NCBI GenBank assembly: GCA_963783855.1
Contig: CAWAPE010000001.1
Span: 144,776 to 208,775 of the forward strand
Length of the DNA: 64,000 nucleotides
Direction of reading: 5' to 3'
DNA from: JAKAGZ01 sp963783855
GTDB taxonomy: Bacteria > Bacteroidota > Ignavibacteria > Ignavibacteriales > Ignavibacteriaceae
Position 1 is the first letter of the stretch; every line of letters starts with the position of its first letter. The notes beneath the pieces are model-generated. The model saw nothing but the letters and a program-made list of their open reading frames with translations. It ran no database searches and was not told the origin of the DNA. This document shows, in pieces, positions 1 to 8,258 of the stretch. Made by a program: the position numbers and the translations under genes.

Positions 1-24
1 TTTTGCCGTCCCGGCGTGAGAGCG

Positions 25-261
25 TCAAATGCTTTTTTCAGGGGAAAAAGGATCCATTGTTCTCGCGGCAGGACTACCGGTTGTATCTAATGTAATAAGA
101 GTACAATACGATGTTGCTTCGATCATATTCTTTGCTGCGGTTAAAAGGGTGTCCCGGTTAAATTGTGTATTTATATTTTCCTGAGCAATAACTGTAATAG
201 GTAATTGAAGGGTTAGGAATAAGTACAAAGCTGTTTTAAATTGATTAAATCTGGTTTCCAT
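25..261 (-). pseudogene. N-terminal fragment of an exported pyridoxamine 5'-phosphate oxidase-like protein
   Basis: This 78-residue reading frame starts with a signal peptide (hydrophobic stretch about residues 9-25, ending VIAQ) and continues into the start of a PPOX/general-stress-protein-26-type flavin domain, recognisable by the AARTMDPF motif near residue 64. It then stops, far short of the usual 150-190 residues. One base out of frame, the sequence between about 42 and 1 reads KKAFDALTPGRQ, which resembles the conserved C-terminal part of YdeI/DUF1801-type proteins rather than PPOX. The gene is therefore truncated, frameshifted, or fused to another gene by deletion; the window edge prevents deciding. 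PPOX assignment is from the motif and the exported N-terminus only. Confidence 0.55.
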
Positions 262-423
262 TTAATTTTACCTCATACTAATTTATTAATGTATAGCTGT
301 ACTGCACCTGCCTATATTTAGTGAGGCTGTCGCGGATGACAAATACCCCGCTTTGCGGAAACGGACTTTTGATTTACTGGTTCAGTAGTTTCTATTCAAT
401 TTAGAAAAATTGAATTTCATTTT

Positions 424-1002
424 TTATAAAACCACCGGAATAAGCATTCTTGTACTCTTTTGATATTTTGCGTATTGGTCACCAAAATGTTCAGTTAACC
501 ATTGTTCTTCTTTTTTAGATTTGAAATAAAAGGAGGCAAAAACAATTGCAACTGCAATAAGCCCTCTCCAATCTCCAACCATAATAGCATTTCCTAAAAA
601 CAATAATGTAAACCCACTATAAATCGGATGACGAACTTTGCTATAAGGACCTTTTTGAATAAGTTCGTGATCTTGTTTTAGTTGAATTGCCAGACTCCAA
701 TTTTTGCCAAGAAGCAGCCTTGACCAAATAGAAATTAATGCCCCCCAAATGCAAATTGATAGCCCAACCGATTCAACTAAATATGAATGTGGAACAAATT
801 GTTCACGGATTATATTATGATCAAACCATTCGCCGGGACCAAGTAAAAGTGCTCCAATTACTAATGGGAGCCAGTATTGAATGGCTCGTTTTAATATTGA
901 TTCAATTTTTGCGGATGATTTAATTTTACGTGAGCTCCATACCCAGTAAATTAAAACTACAGCCCAAACAACTTTGATTGCTATACTAAACTCATGAGAC
1001 AT
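424..1002 (-). CDS. Isoprenylcysteine carboxyl methyltransferase (ICMT) family membrane protein
   Basis: A 192-residue integral membrane protein with about five hydrophobic segments and the ICMT/PEMT signature near residues 119-129 (GPYSKVRHPIY), followed by a conserved C-terminal EEQWL...FG..Y..Y pattern. Members of this family use S-adenosylmethionine to methylate small or lipid-linked substrates in the membrane; in bacteria the substrate is usually unknown, so no specific reaction is claimed. The gene stands alone, with no tight neighbour on either side. Length is typical for bacterial members. Confidence 0.85.
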   Translation of the reverse strand: MSHEFSIAIKVVWAVVLIYWVWSSRKIKSSAKIESILKRAIQYWLPLVIGALLLGPGEWFDHNIIREQFVPHSYLVESVGLSICIWGALISIWSRLLLGKNWSLAIQLKQDHELIQKGPYSKVRHPIYSGFTLLFLGNAIMVGDWRGLIAVAIVFASFYFKSKKEEQWLTEHFGDQYAKYQKSTRMLIPVVL

Positions 1003-1091
1003 AATCCTTCCTTTTTTATTACCCCGTTAACGGACTTGTAAATACCCCGCCTGACTACCGGAGACAGGACCACCAAAAAAAAATTATACGG

Positions 1092-1150
1092 GCTGCCGCA
1101 GCTTGTCCCGATAGTTCGGGAAACAATTACATGACAGTTTTTTTTATTAT
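1092..1150. repeat. Structured repeat, copy A
   Basis: About 59 bases closely similar to a second copy at 1403-1468. Shared blocks are GCTGCCGCAGCTTGTCCCGA, then a TCGGGA half that pairs with TCCCGA to form a small hairpin, then TGACAG and a T-rich tail running into TTATTATT. It overlaps the stop codon of the small gene at 1147-1323. The inner hairpin keeps its stem in both copies. It may act as a terminator on the plus strand or be a dispersed palindromic (REP-like) element. Confidence 0.7.
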
Positions 1151-1323
1151 TTCCAGAAACTAAATGCATTCCCACCTTTGAATAGTAAACCTAAACCTAT
1201 ACCCAGAACCATACCAGTGGCTATTGTGGCAATTTTTGAAATATCCGGGAAAAGAAGCAAAATGAGTATTGCTGTAATTATGAGTACAACACCAATAAGT
1301 CTGTATTTTCTATCTTTACTCAT
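1147..1323 (-). CDS. Small hypothetical membrane protein (58 aa)
   Basis: A 58-residue frame, too short for many gene callers, beginning MSKDRKYRLIGVV and ending NAFSFWK. It has two hydrophobic segments (about residues 9-25 and 31-48) separated by a short polar turn (FPDISK), and a charged N-terminus, the pattern of a two-span small membrane protein. An AGAAAGG sequence lies immediately upstream of the ATG, which is close but plausible as a ribosome binding site. It sits between two copies of a structured repeat. No family is recognised. The glycine-rich second span (GMVLGIGLGLLF) suggests helix packing. Support is the coherent topology and start context, not homology. Confidence 0.6.
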   Translation of the reverse strand: MSKDRKYRLIGVVLIITAILILLLFPDISKIATIATGMVLGIGLGLLFKGGNAFSFWK

Positions 1324-1400
1324 ACCTTTCTTCTATTTTTTTTATTTGAATACTAAGAGATAGTTGAACATAATCTTAAACACCCAACTGCCCGCTATCT

Positions 1401-1468
1401 GAGCTGCCGCAGCTTGTCCCGATATTTCGGGAGACGATTCCGTGACAGCTCTTTTTTATTATTTATTC
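1401..1468. repeat. Structured repeat, copy B
   Basis: Second copy of the repeat at 1092-1150. In this copy the outer GAGCTG and CAGCTC ends are also complementary, giving an outer stem around the inner TCCCGA/TCGGGA hairpin, followed by a T-rich tail (CTTTTTTATTATTT). The two copies differ at scattered positions but keep the inner stem. Together they bracket the 58-residue membrane protein gene. On the plus strand the hairpin plus T-run has the form of an intrinsic terminator, although no plus-strand gene precedes it. Confidence 0.7.
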
Positions 1469-1530
1469 CAGCCACGGTTCGACCATTACTGGTCAGGAAA
1501 AGCTTTCGGCTTGAGGCACTGGATATACAT

Positions 1531-2445
1531 TTAATTTTCTGACAAATATTTTGCAAGAGAAATTCCATTTTCAGTTTTCCACTCTGTCTTTCCATTAGTT
1601 GCACGATTTTTAACTATTGCAGCCGCAGCAGATGCCGATTTAAAATCGACATCTTTTAATAAAATTAAACAGCCTTCAAATTCACTTTTGGCAAAATAAC
1701 TTTCTTTTTCTAACTTTTTTCTTAATGCGTAATAATTATGTCTTTTAAATGATTCTCTTTCTTCTATCTCTATATATGAATCTTTTAATAATCTAAATCC
1801 GTTTTCTGTTAAGACCATTTTACCTTGTAATTGATTTCCTTCATTGTCCTTTCTATTAGTTGTTAAATTGAGATAAAATATTTCATCTTCTGTTTTCGTG
1901 ATCTCTGTCGAGGAAACTTTAGTAAAATCTATAATACCTAGATTATTTAAAATGAAAACTATATTCTCGTGGAATATTTCCATATCTGAAATATCTGATG
2001 GCGGTAATTTTGATCCGGTGGGAATTACATTATTAATCAAATCAATTGTGGTCGGATTATCAAGAACAAGGTTGTATGATACTTTCTCAAGATATCTAAC
2101 GTGCGATTTAGTAAGATTTGCATCCTTACTTATAAAAACGACAAATAAATCCCACCAATCTTTTGAAGAGTGTTGCTTAATCCTTACTGATGCATCGTCA
2201 GCTTCACCTATATAAAGTTTCTTTTGATTCGTTTCAATATTCGTTGAAATCAAGTAGTAAATAGCAGGAGATTTTAATTCATCAAATTCACTAAGAATTC
2301 TCAGATGTTTTCTTTCACCAATATAAGCTTTGCCAATCCAGTTGCTTAGTTCAACTGATTTAAAATCTTTGTAGTTATCTTCAGTTAGAATAAATATTTT
2401 AACGGATTTACCTCTCACGATTTTTCCTTTGTTAGATTCGACCAA
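1531..2445 (-). CDS. GIY-YIG nuclease-family protein with C-terminal DUF4357
   Basis: A 304-residue protein. Around residues 62-92 it has a GIY-YIG-like core (IYYLIST..., then LYIGEADD and the R of VRIKQH), the fold of structure-specific or homing nucleases. The last ~60 residues (SASAAAAIVKNRATNGKTEW) match the DUF4357 pattern that is commonly fused to such domains. The middle is lysine- and leucine-rich without a recognised motif. Genes of this type are often accessory and linked to DNA processing or defence, but the target is unknown. It stands alone on the minus strand. The catalytic glutamate expected in GIY-YIG nucleases was not confidently located, so activity is uncertain. Confidence 0.75.
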   Translation of the reverse strand: MVESNKGKIVRGKSVKIFILTEDNYKDFKSVELSNWIGKAYIGERKHLRILSEFDELKSPAIYYLISTNIETNQKKLYIGEADDASVRIKQHSSKDWWDLFVVFISKDANLTKSHVRYLEKVSYNLVLDNPTTIDLINNVIPTGSKLPPSDISDMEIFHENIVFILNNLGIIDFTKVSSTEITKTEDEIFYLNLTTNRKDNEGNQLQGKMVLTENGFRLLKDSYIEIEERESFKRHNYYALRKKLEKESYFAKSEFEGCLILLKDVDFKSASAAAAIVKNRATNGKTEWKTENGISLAKYLSEN

Positions 2446-2597
2446 TAATTCTTAAATGTATAACTATTACTTATTCTGCACTGGTTATTAATTTATTTGC
2501 ATGTTATTTAGCAAAATATTCTGGCACAATACTCGTCTCTCATTTTTGCAAATTCAGCTAATTGAGGTTAAAAAGCAAGAAATTCAGGAAACTATTT

Positions 2598-2627
2598 ATT
2601 TAAATGCCCCGCCGCTGGGGTTTAAAT
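2598..2627 (-). terminator. Hairpin downstream of dctM
   Basis: ATTTAAA-CCCC and GGGG-TTTAAAT form an 11-base-pair stem with a two-base bulge around a GCCGCT loop, about 20 bases past the dctM stop. There is no strong T-run, so it may act as a weak terminator or mRNA-stabilising hairpin. Confidence 0.45.
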
Positions 2628-2647
2628 ATCTTTCATTGAGTTAACGG

Positions 2648-3964
2648 TCACGGTTTTATGATTTTCGGCAGCCAGAGCACGATATCCGGCCAGTAGAGCA
2701 AAATTGAAAGTGCAATAATTTGTATTACAACGTAGGGCACAATTCCGCGGTACAAATGTGAAGTGGAAACACCTTCCGGCGCGACTCCTTTGAGATAAAA
2801 GATTGCAAAACCAAATGGCGGAGTCAGGAATGAAGTCTGCAGGTTCATCGCAATTAATATTCCAATCCATAAAAGATCAAAGTGCAAATGTACAAATATG
2901 GGGGCAACAACGGGAATTACGATAAATGTTATTTCTATAAAGTCTATAAAAAAACCGAGTACGAAAATAACCAGCATTACAATTGCCAGGAAATGATGCG
3001 GCTCAAGATTGGAAGATAAAATCCAGTTCGATAAATAAATATCCCCGTGCATTCCTCTGAAAACCAAACTGAAAGCAGTTGCACCAACGAGAATCATAAA
3101 AGCCATACTTGTAATGGAAGTAGTTTTAAGCATTACCGCTTTCAGAATTTTCAAATTAAATCTTTTCCGAATAACTGTGAGTAAAGTGGCGCCAAAAGCT
3201 CCCAGCGCGGCGGCTTCGGTTGGTGAAGCAATGCCGGCAAATATAGAACCCAGCACAGCAACTACAAGAGAGAATGGCAGAATAAACGCTTTAAATATTC
3301 TTTTCCATTTAACCGCACCGGTAAATTTATCAAGCTCGGATTTAGGCATTGCGGGAACAGAATCAGGGCGGATAAAAGATAAAATTACAATCCAGACCAG
3401 GTAAAGAAATACAAGCATAATTCCCGGGATAACTGCACCGATAAATAATTCACCGACAGGCACATTTAATACACTGCCGAGCAAAACAAGAATAATGCTT
3501 GGCGGAATTATTTGTCCGAGTGTGCCCGATGCCATAATTACACCGGATGCGGCGCGTGGATGATATCCGCGCTTAAGCATAACCGGCAGACTGATTACTC
3601 CCATTGTTACAACAGTTGCACCAACTATTCCGGTGGAGGCTCCGAGCAATGCACCGACAACAAGCACAGAAATTGCAAGACCGCCCCTCAACTTTCCGAA
3701 AAGCAAAGCCATAGTTTCGAGCAGCTCTTCGGCAATGCCCGATTTTTCTAACATTACCCCCATAAAAATAAATAGCGGAACAGCTATAAGGACATAATTG
3801 GACATTATGCCCCAGACACGCAGCGGCAGCAGATTGAAAAATTTAAGTCCGAAAGTAAATACACCGAAGATAAAAGAAACCCCGCCAAGCGTAAATGCTA
3901 CGGGAAAACCCATCAACAGGAAGATGAGCACAACTACGAAGAAAATAATCGGTAGATATTCCAT
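2648..3964 (-). CDS. dctM: TRAP transporter large permease (DctM family)
   Basis: A 438-residue membrane protein with about 12 hydrophobic spans; DctM features include GFPVAFTLGG near the start, PLFIFMGVMLEKSG around residue 61 and the IIPPSIILVLLG loop around residue 152. DctM forms the ion-coupled translocation channel of tripartite periplasmic transporters, which take up organic acids using a membrane gradient and a periplasmic binding protein. Its start overlaps the end of dctQ by one base, so the two are translationally linked. No DctP-type binding protein is encoded next to them. The sequence resembles the branch associated with keto-acid, mannitol or chloroaromatic transporters; the substrate cannot be read from the sequence. 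Confidence 0.93.
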   Translation of the reverse strand: MEYLPIIFFVVVLIFLLMGFPVAFTLGGVSFIFGVFTFGLKFFNLLPLRVWGIMSNYVLIAVPLFIFMGVMLEKSGIAEELLETMALLFGKLRGGLAISVLVVGALLGASTGIVGATVVTMGVISLPVMLKRGYHPRAASGVIMASGTLGQIIPPSIILVLLGSVLNVPVGELFIGAVIPGIMLVFLYLVWIVILSFIRPDSVPAMPKSELDKFTGAVKWKRIFKAFILPFSLVVAVLGSIFAGIASPTEAAALGAFGATLLTVIRKRFNLKILKAVMLKTTSITSMAFMILVGATAFSLVFRGMHGDIYLSNWILSSNLEPHHFLAIVMLVIFVLGFFIDFIEITFIVIPVVAPIFVHLHFDLLWIGILIAMNLQTSFLTPPFGFAIFYLKGVAPEGVSTSHLYRGIVPYVVIQIIALSILLYWPDIVLWLPKIIKP

Positions 3965-4497
3965 TAAGATTTTTTCTCCGCTGCTGTAGAATTACCGCTG
4001 AAAATTTTCAAGTATGATTTTAATGCAAGAGAAATGCCCTGGAGCAGTATGAAGAAAAAAGATATCGGGATAAATGCTTTAAGAATATACCTTGCGGGCA
4101 GGCCGCCGGCATCGGGTGAAGTTTCTCCCATTATAAAGGAAGTTTTTACAAATCCGAAAGAAGTTACAATCAGCAAAACACAAAACGGAATTAAAAATAA
4201 TATTGCTCCAAGAAAATTCACCCACGCCTTATTTTTTTCGGAAAATTTTGTGTATAAAACATCTACACGGACGTGGTCATCGACTTTAAGGGTATAAGCA
4301 CCGCCCATTAAAAATATCAAAGCAAAAATATGCCATTCCATTTCCTGCAAGCCTACGCTGCTAATGTTTAAAACATAGCGTGTAAAAACATCGTAACAGA
4401 TTATTAAAACAAGAATAAATGTAAGCCACGAAGTAAAGTAGCCTGTTCTTTCGCTTAACCTGTCAATTTTTTCGGAAATACTTTTTAGATATTCCAT
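3964..4497 (-). CDS. dctQ: TRAP transporter small permease (DctQ family)
   Basis: A 177-residue protein with four hydrophobic spans (about residues 21-38, 56-74, 94-114 and 140-160), the standard DctQ topology. The EMEWHIFALIFLMGGAY and DDHVRVDV motifs at the second span and the GGLPARYILKAFIPI segment before the last span are characteristic. DctQ pairs with DctM in the inner membrane. The gene is 11 bases after yraN and overlaps dctM, so it belongs to the ubiA-rnhB-yraN-dctQ-dctM run. Usual length for the family. Confidence 0.92.
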   Translation of the reverse strand: MEYLKSISEKIDRLSERTGYFTSWLTFILVLIICYDVFTRYVLNISSVGLQEMEWHIFALIFLMGGAYTLKVDDHVRVDVLYTKFSEKNKAWVNFLGAILFLIPFCVLLIVTSFGFVKTSFIMGETSPDAGGLPARYILKAFIPISFFFILLQGISLALKSYLKIFSGNSTAAEKKS

Positions 4498-4508
4498 AAA
4501 TACTTCTG

Positions 4509-4883
4509 TTAATAATCAAACGCGTTAATATAATGATTTATATCAGGCTCGCCTTTTTCAGGCAATACAACTGTTACTACATCGAACCTGATATTAATAC
4601 CAGTAATTTCCTTTTCGAAAAGATAACCCGACGCAACTTTTTTAACCTGTTTTACTTTATTTGTTGTTACCGCATAAATCGGGTCGCCGTAAAAAAGAGA
4701 TTTTCGGCTTTTCACTTCCACAAAGACAAGAGAGTTTGCTTCTTTATCTTTGGCGATAATATCCACTTCACCGTATTTCCTGAAGTGGTAATTCCTTTCT
4801 ACAATTTCGTAACCTTTAGACCGCAGTAATTTTTCCGCAAGGTCTTCACCTTTCTTCCCGTGTTCATTGGAAGAAGAACCCAT
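4509..4883 (-). CDS. yraN: YraN/UPF0102 family endonuclease-like protein
   Basis: A 124-residue protein with the UPF0102 restriction-endonuclease-like fold: GKKGEDLAEKLL near the N-terminus, YGEVDIIAKD around residue 37 and VFVEVKSRKS around residue 53, giving the D...ExK nuclease-type pattern. The biological substrate of YraN proteins is not well established; it may act on Holliday-junction-like or damaged DNA. It follows rnhB with one intervening base, a neighbour pair found in many bacteria. Full length. Confidence 0.93.
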   Translation of the reverse strand: MGSSSNEHGKKGEDLAEKLLRSKGYEIVERNYHFRKYGEVDIIAKDKEANSLVFVEVKSRKSLFYGDPIYAVTTNKVKQVKKVASGYLFEKEITGINIRFDVVTVVLPEKGEPDINHYINAFDY

Positions 4884-4884
4884 A

Positions 4885-5517
4885 TTATTCCCCGATTATT
4901 TCATACTCCTTAATAATGTTTTGTTCGCCGAGAATTTTCCTTAAAAAAGTTTTCCTGTGCAATGGTGTTGGCCCGTATAATTTCACGGCTGCAATATGTT
5001 CTTTGGTAGGATAGCCCTTATTTTTTGCCCAGAGGTATTCCGGGTAATATGCATCAAGTCTTTTCATTAACCTGTCGCGTGCAACTTTTGCAATAATTGA
5101 AGCGGCAGCAATAGAGAATGATTTTGAATCGCCTTTCACAACAGGTATTACAGGTGAACTGAAATTAAATTTTTTATTACCGTCAGCCAGGACGAGATCG
5201 GGCGTAACCTTTAGCCTGGAAACTGCCGTAAACATAGCAAGTAAAGATGCCTGTAGAATATTTATCTTATCAATTTGCCCGTGAGATATCACAGAGATAG
5301 AATAAGCAAGAGCATTTTCCATAATTAAAGGAAGTACTTTTTCGCGCTGTTTTTCACTTAATTTTTTGGAATCATTTACTCCTTCAATGAAAGTATCAGT
5401 CGAAAAAATAGCGGAAGCTGCCACTACAGGACCGGCCAACGGTCCCCTGCCCACTTCATCAACGCCGGCGATAAGCTTAATATTTTCAGTTAAAAAAGAA
5501 TTGTCGAAATTTTTCAT
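4885..5517 (-). CDS. rnhB: Ribonuclease HII
   Basis: A 210-residue enzyme that cleaves the RNA strand of RNA-DNA hybrids and single ribonucleotides in DNA. The GVDEVGRGPLAGPVVAA motif at residues 18-34 carries the first acidic metal ligands (D and E), LADG around residue 112 the next, and SIIAKVARDRLM around residue 140 the family signature with the final acidic residue. Its ATG overlaps the ubiA stop by four bases (ATGA), and yraN follows immediately. Length is normal. Confidence 0.97.
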   Translation of the reverse strand: MKNFDNSFLTENIKLIAGVDEVGRGPLAGPVVAASAIFSTDTFIEGVNDSKKLSEKQREKVLPLIMENALAYSISVISHGQIDKINILQASLLAMFTAVSRLKVTPDLVLADGNKKFNFSSPVIPVVKGDSKSFSIAAASIIAKVARDRLMKRLDAYYPEYLWAKNKGYPTKEHIAAVKLYGPTPLHRKTFLRKILGEQNIIKEYEIIGE

Positions 5518-6359
5518 TTGCCCATGTAGATTGCGATTAGACCAAAAATCATATTTAATTTCAGGATAAAACTTAATTTATTCAAGTTTTTCTTTGAGTC
5601 ATCAGAAAATAATGATTTTAAAAAATATACCAGCACTGGGTTTACAATAGCCATTACTACAATAAAATATTCTATCCGGTATAATCTGAATACAAACGGA
5701 TATAAGGTGGCGAGTATTAATATGAAAGTTAAAACAAAAATTATTTTCTTAGTGTTCAGAAATCCGTATTTACCCGGAAAAGTAATTGCTCCTTTTGCTG
5801 AATCACCTTCAAGGTCTTCCATATCTTTTATAAGCTCTCGTAATAAATTTATAAGGAATGCAAATACGGCAGGAATAATGGCCAGTCCCCAATTACCAAC
5901 TGCAACTCCGCCGTAAATAAATGCAAGTCCGGTTAAAAATGAGATTAATAAATTTCCCGCAAGAGGTTTTTTCTTTAGAAGAATTGAATAGAGGAATAAA
6001 AATACTGTTGTTATTATTTCAATTATTAATGCAGGCAGATTTATAAGCGAAGAGATAAAAACAGAAAAAATTACCAGTCCGACATATAACCCCAGCGCTT
6101 CGGAAAGTTTTATTTTCCCTGAAGGAAGCGGACGGTCGGGACGATTGATCTTGTCGATTTCGAGATCAAAAATATCATTTATTACATTCCCCGCAGCGGC
6201 TGTAATACCGGCAGAAAGAGCAGCAAAAAATATTTTTGTAAGCGGGTAATTTCCAATACTGCAAATTATTGCGGCAACAATTATCGTAGTAAATGTAATT
6301 AATACATTTACCGGCCGTGTAATTTTAATAAATGAGGAAATTCTGGAAGTCAATTGCAT
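5514..6359 (-). CDS. UbiA-family prenyltransferase, likely geranylgeranylglycerol-phosphate geranylgeranyltransferase type
   Basis: A 281-residue membrane protein with eight to nine hydrophobic spans and both aspartate-rich motifs of UbiA enzymes: NDIFDLEIDKINRPDRP near residue 61 and DMEDLEGD near residue 178. These bind the Mg-diphosphate of the prenyl donor. The sequence resembles the digeranylgeranylglyceryl-phosphate-synthase-like branch that is common in this bacterial group, but menaquinone, heme or chlorophyll-type acceptors cannot be excluded. First gene of the run leading to dctM, overlapping rnhB. It is not close to the polyketide cluster at 41-44 kb. Confidence 0.85.
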   Translation of the reverse strand: MQLTSRISSFIKITRPVNVLITFTTIIVAAIICSIGNYPLTKIFFAALSAGITAAAGNVINDIFDLEIDKINRPDRPLPSGKIKLSEALGLYVGLVIFSVFISSLINLPALIIEIITTVFLFLYSILLKKKPLAGNLLISFLTGLAFIYGGVAVGNWGLAIIPAVFAFLINLLRELIKDMEDLEGDSAKGAITFPGKYGFLNTKKIIFVLTFILILATLYPFVFRLYRIEYFIVVMAIVNPVLVYFLKSLFSDDSKKNLNKLSFILKLNMIFGLIAIYMGK

Positions 6360-6425
6360 AGAGAATAATTATTTAATTCTCTATGAATTTAATAAAATTT
6401 AGAATGGATTTGTTAAGAAATTTAC

Positions 6426-6893
6426 TCAACTCCTTAATTTATCGAGAAGCCTGTTAAGTTCGGTAACCTCTTTGGTATTCAGACTGGAAAGATGACTCTC
6501 AACCTGGTCGTTGTACTTATCCAGTTTTGAAAGCACCTTAAGGCCTTTATCCGTGATCATAACATCCACATGGCGCCTGTCGGTTTCGCAGGTAGTTCTT
6601 TCAATAAGGCCCTTAACCCGTAACTTTTCAACAATCCGGGAGCAATCGGACATTTTATCCAGCATTCTTTCCCTGATAAGTTTTATGTTTGCCGGGTTCG
6701 GGTGCTGACCTCTTAATATTCTTAGAATATTAAACTGCTGCATTGTAATATCAAAAGGCTTCAGAGTGTTTACCTGGAAATCTCTCATCCAGTTGTATGT
6801 AAAAATTAAATTTACAACGGCCTTATGATATTCGCTCTTAAATTTTTTCTGAAATATTTCGTCTTCTAATTTCATTTTACTTTCTAATAACAT
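6426..6893 (-). CDS. MarR family transcriptional regulator
   Basis: A 155-residue winged-helix regulator. The core (about residues 48-130) includes ITMQQFNILRILRG, a recognition helix region MLDKMSDCSRIVEKLRVKGLIERT and the wing CETDRRHVDVMITDKG, all typical of MarR. Such proteins bind palindromic operators as dimers and are released by ligands or oxidants; a cysteine (C85 region) and C100 region are available. It is the last gene of the yceI-nitroreductase-pirin-marR operon and directly abuts pirin (no gap). It probably autoregulates through the palindromes at 8832-8856. An internal start at Met7 is possible. Confidence 0.93.
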   Translation of the reverse strand: MLLESKMKLEDEIFQKKFKSEYHKAVVNLIFTYNWMRDFQVNTLKPFDITMQQFNILRILRGQHPNPANIKLIRERMLDKMSDCSRIVEKLRVKGLIERTTCETDRRHVDVMITDKGLKVLSKLDKYNDQVESHLSSLNTKEVTELNRLLDKLRS

Positions 6894-7604
6894 TTAATTC
6901 ATCGGGACTTCAATTATCACAAACTGGCTTTCTTCATCAGCTTTAATAGAAAACTGTTCCACTTCTCTGATGCCGATTGCGTCCCGTTCGTTCAATTCTT
7001 TGTCCAACAAATTAATCTTTCCACTTATCACAAACAAATAATAACCGTTCCCGGGTTTAATATTTTTATAATTTATTTCTTTCCCTGCCTCAGCGTGTCC
7101 TAATGTAATAGCAGCATCCTGATGTATATACAACGAATCTTTTAGATTAAACCCGGAGGCTACGGTTTTTAATTGATTCTTTCTTTCTTCCAGTGGGAAT
7201 TTTTTCTGATCATATCTCGGGGTAATATTTCTTTCTTTAGGAAATATCCAGAGTTGTAGAAGACTTACTTTATCTTTACTTGATGGGTTTATTTCTGAAT
7301 GTGTTATTCCTGTTCCGGCAGACATAACCTGAACTTCGCCCTTTTCTATTATAGAGCCGGAGCCCATACTATCCTTGTGCTCTAGAGCACCATCAATAAT
7401 GATTGTGATTATTTCCATATTATCATGCGGGTGCGTACCAAAGCCTGTTTCAGGTTCAACAGTATCATCGTTCAAGACACGGAGCAAACCAAATCCCATA
7501 TTTTCAGGATTATAATAATTAGCAAAACTAAAACTGAATCTGCTGTGCAGCCAACCTAATTCTGATTTACCCCTGGAATCTTTTGGGAATATTTCTGTCT
7601 TCAT
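6894..7604 (-). CDS. Pirin family protein (YhhW/quercetinase-like cupin)
   Basis: A 236-residue bicupin. The N-terminal cupin has GFGTHPHDNMEIITI (around residue 55) with the two metal-binding histidines and the downstream MSAGTGITHSEINP carrying the third histidine and the glutamate. Pirin-family proteins of this type bind an iron or other metal, and some open flavonoids (quercetin 2,3-dioxygenase); physiological substrates are mostly unknown. Placed between a nitroreductase and a MarR regulator, it is likely part of a response to electrophiles or quinones. Length is typical. Confidence 0.93.
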   Translation of the reverse strand: MKTEIFPKDSRGKSELGWLHSRFSFSFANYYNPENMGFGLLRVLNDDTVEPETGFGTHPHDNMEIITIIIDGALEHKDSMGSGSIIEKGEVQVMSAGTGITHSEINPSSKDKVSLLQLWIFPKERNITPRYDQKKFPLEERKNQLKTVASGFNLKDSLYIHQDAAITLGHAEAGKEINYKNIKPGNGYYLFVISGKINLLDKELNERDAIGIREVEQFSIKADEESQFVIIEVPMN

Positions 7605-7616
7605 TATAACTCCTGT

Positions 7617-8213
7617 TTAACTCTTTAGTGTGCTTTCACTTTGTACTAAATCACTTTTGTTGCCAAAATAATCCTGAAATACAATTTCTTCAAGTTCCTT
7701 TCTTTTTCTTTTCGATTTATCCGCCGGCCTGACTTTTTCAGGTAAGTCTTCTGAGTTACCCAAATGTCCTATCGCTACAACACTCATAGGAGTGAATCCC
7801 TCAGGAATATCAAATAGTTCTTTTGCTTTTTGTGCACTGAATCCGCCCATCTGATGAACGTATAACTCCTGTGCAGAAGCCTGGAATGTTAAATTAGCAA
7901 TCGCCTGGCCAAGATCGTAGCCGGCATGTTTATTAGGTTCACCATTCCTCTGGTAGAAGTTAGAAGCAATCGTAAGAATTAAAACCGGTGCATTCTTAGC
8001 CCATAGTTTATTTCCATCAGCAAGAGTATCATAAATTTTGTCATGAGTTTCATCTTCGTTTTTTACACCTACAATAAATCTCCAGGGCTGTTCATTCATT
8101 GAAGATGGTGACCATCTAGCAGCTTCCAGGAGCTTTATCAAGTCTTCTCGTTCTATGTTTTTATCATCAAATGCTTTTGGGCTATACCTTTTTTCAAGCA
8201 ATTCATGTATCAT
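7617..8213 (-). CDS. Nitroreductase family protein
   Basis: A 198-residue FMN-dependent oxidoreductase of the NfsB/NfnB superfamily. Visible features are the N-terminal RYSPKAFDDKNI with the flavin-contacting arginine, AARWSPSSMNEQPWRFIV around residue 31, and the C-terminal VVAIGHLG segment. These enzymes use NAD(P)H to reduce nitro compounds, quinones or flavins in the cytoplasm. It is 12 bases upstream of pirin and 45 after yceI in the MarR-controlled operon, which fits a detoxification role. The physiological substrate is unknown. Confidence 0.94.
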   Translation of the reverse strand: MIHELLEKRYSPKAFDDKNIEREDLIKLLEAARWSPSSMNEQPWRFIVGVKNEDETHDKIYDTLADGNKLWAKNAPVLILTIASNFYQRNGEPNKHAGYDLGQAIANLTFQASAQELYVHQMGGFSAQKAKELFDIPEGFTPMSVVAIGHLGNSEDLPEKVRPADKSKRKRKELEEIVFQDYFGNKSDLVQSESTLKS

Positions 8214-8258
8214 CTAATCCTCCGGTTTTAAATTCATCACGATTTTTATGCAACTTTT

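Noticed and set aside
738..923. Small plus-strand frames opposite the ICMT gene
   Set aside because: They are antisense to a well-supported membrane protein and have no ribosome binding site or conserved pattern.
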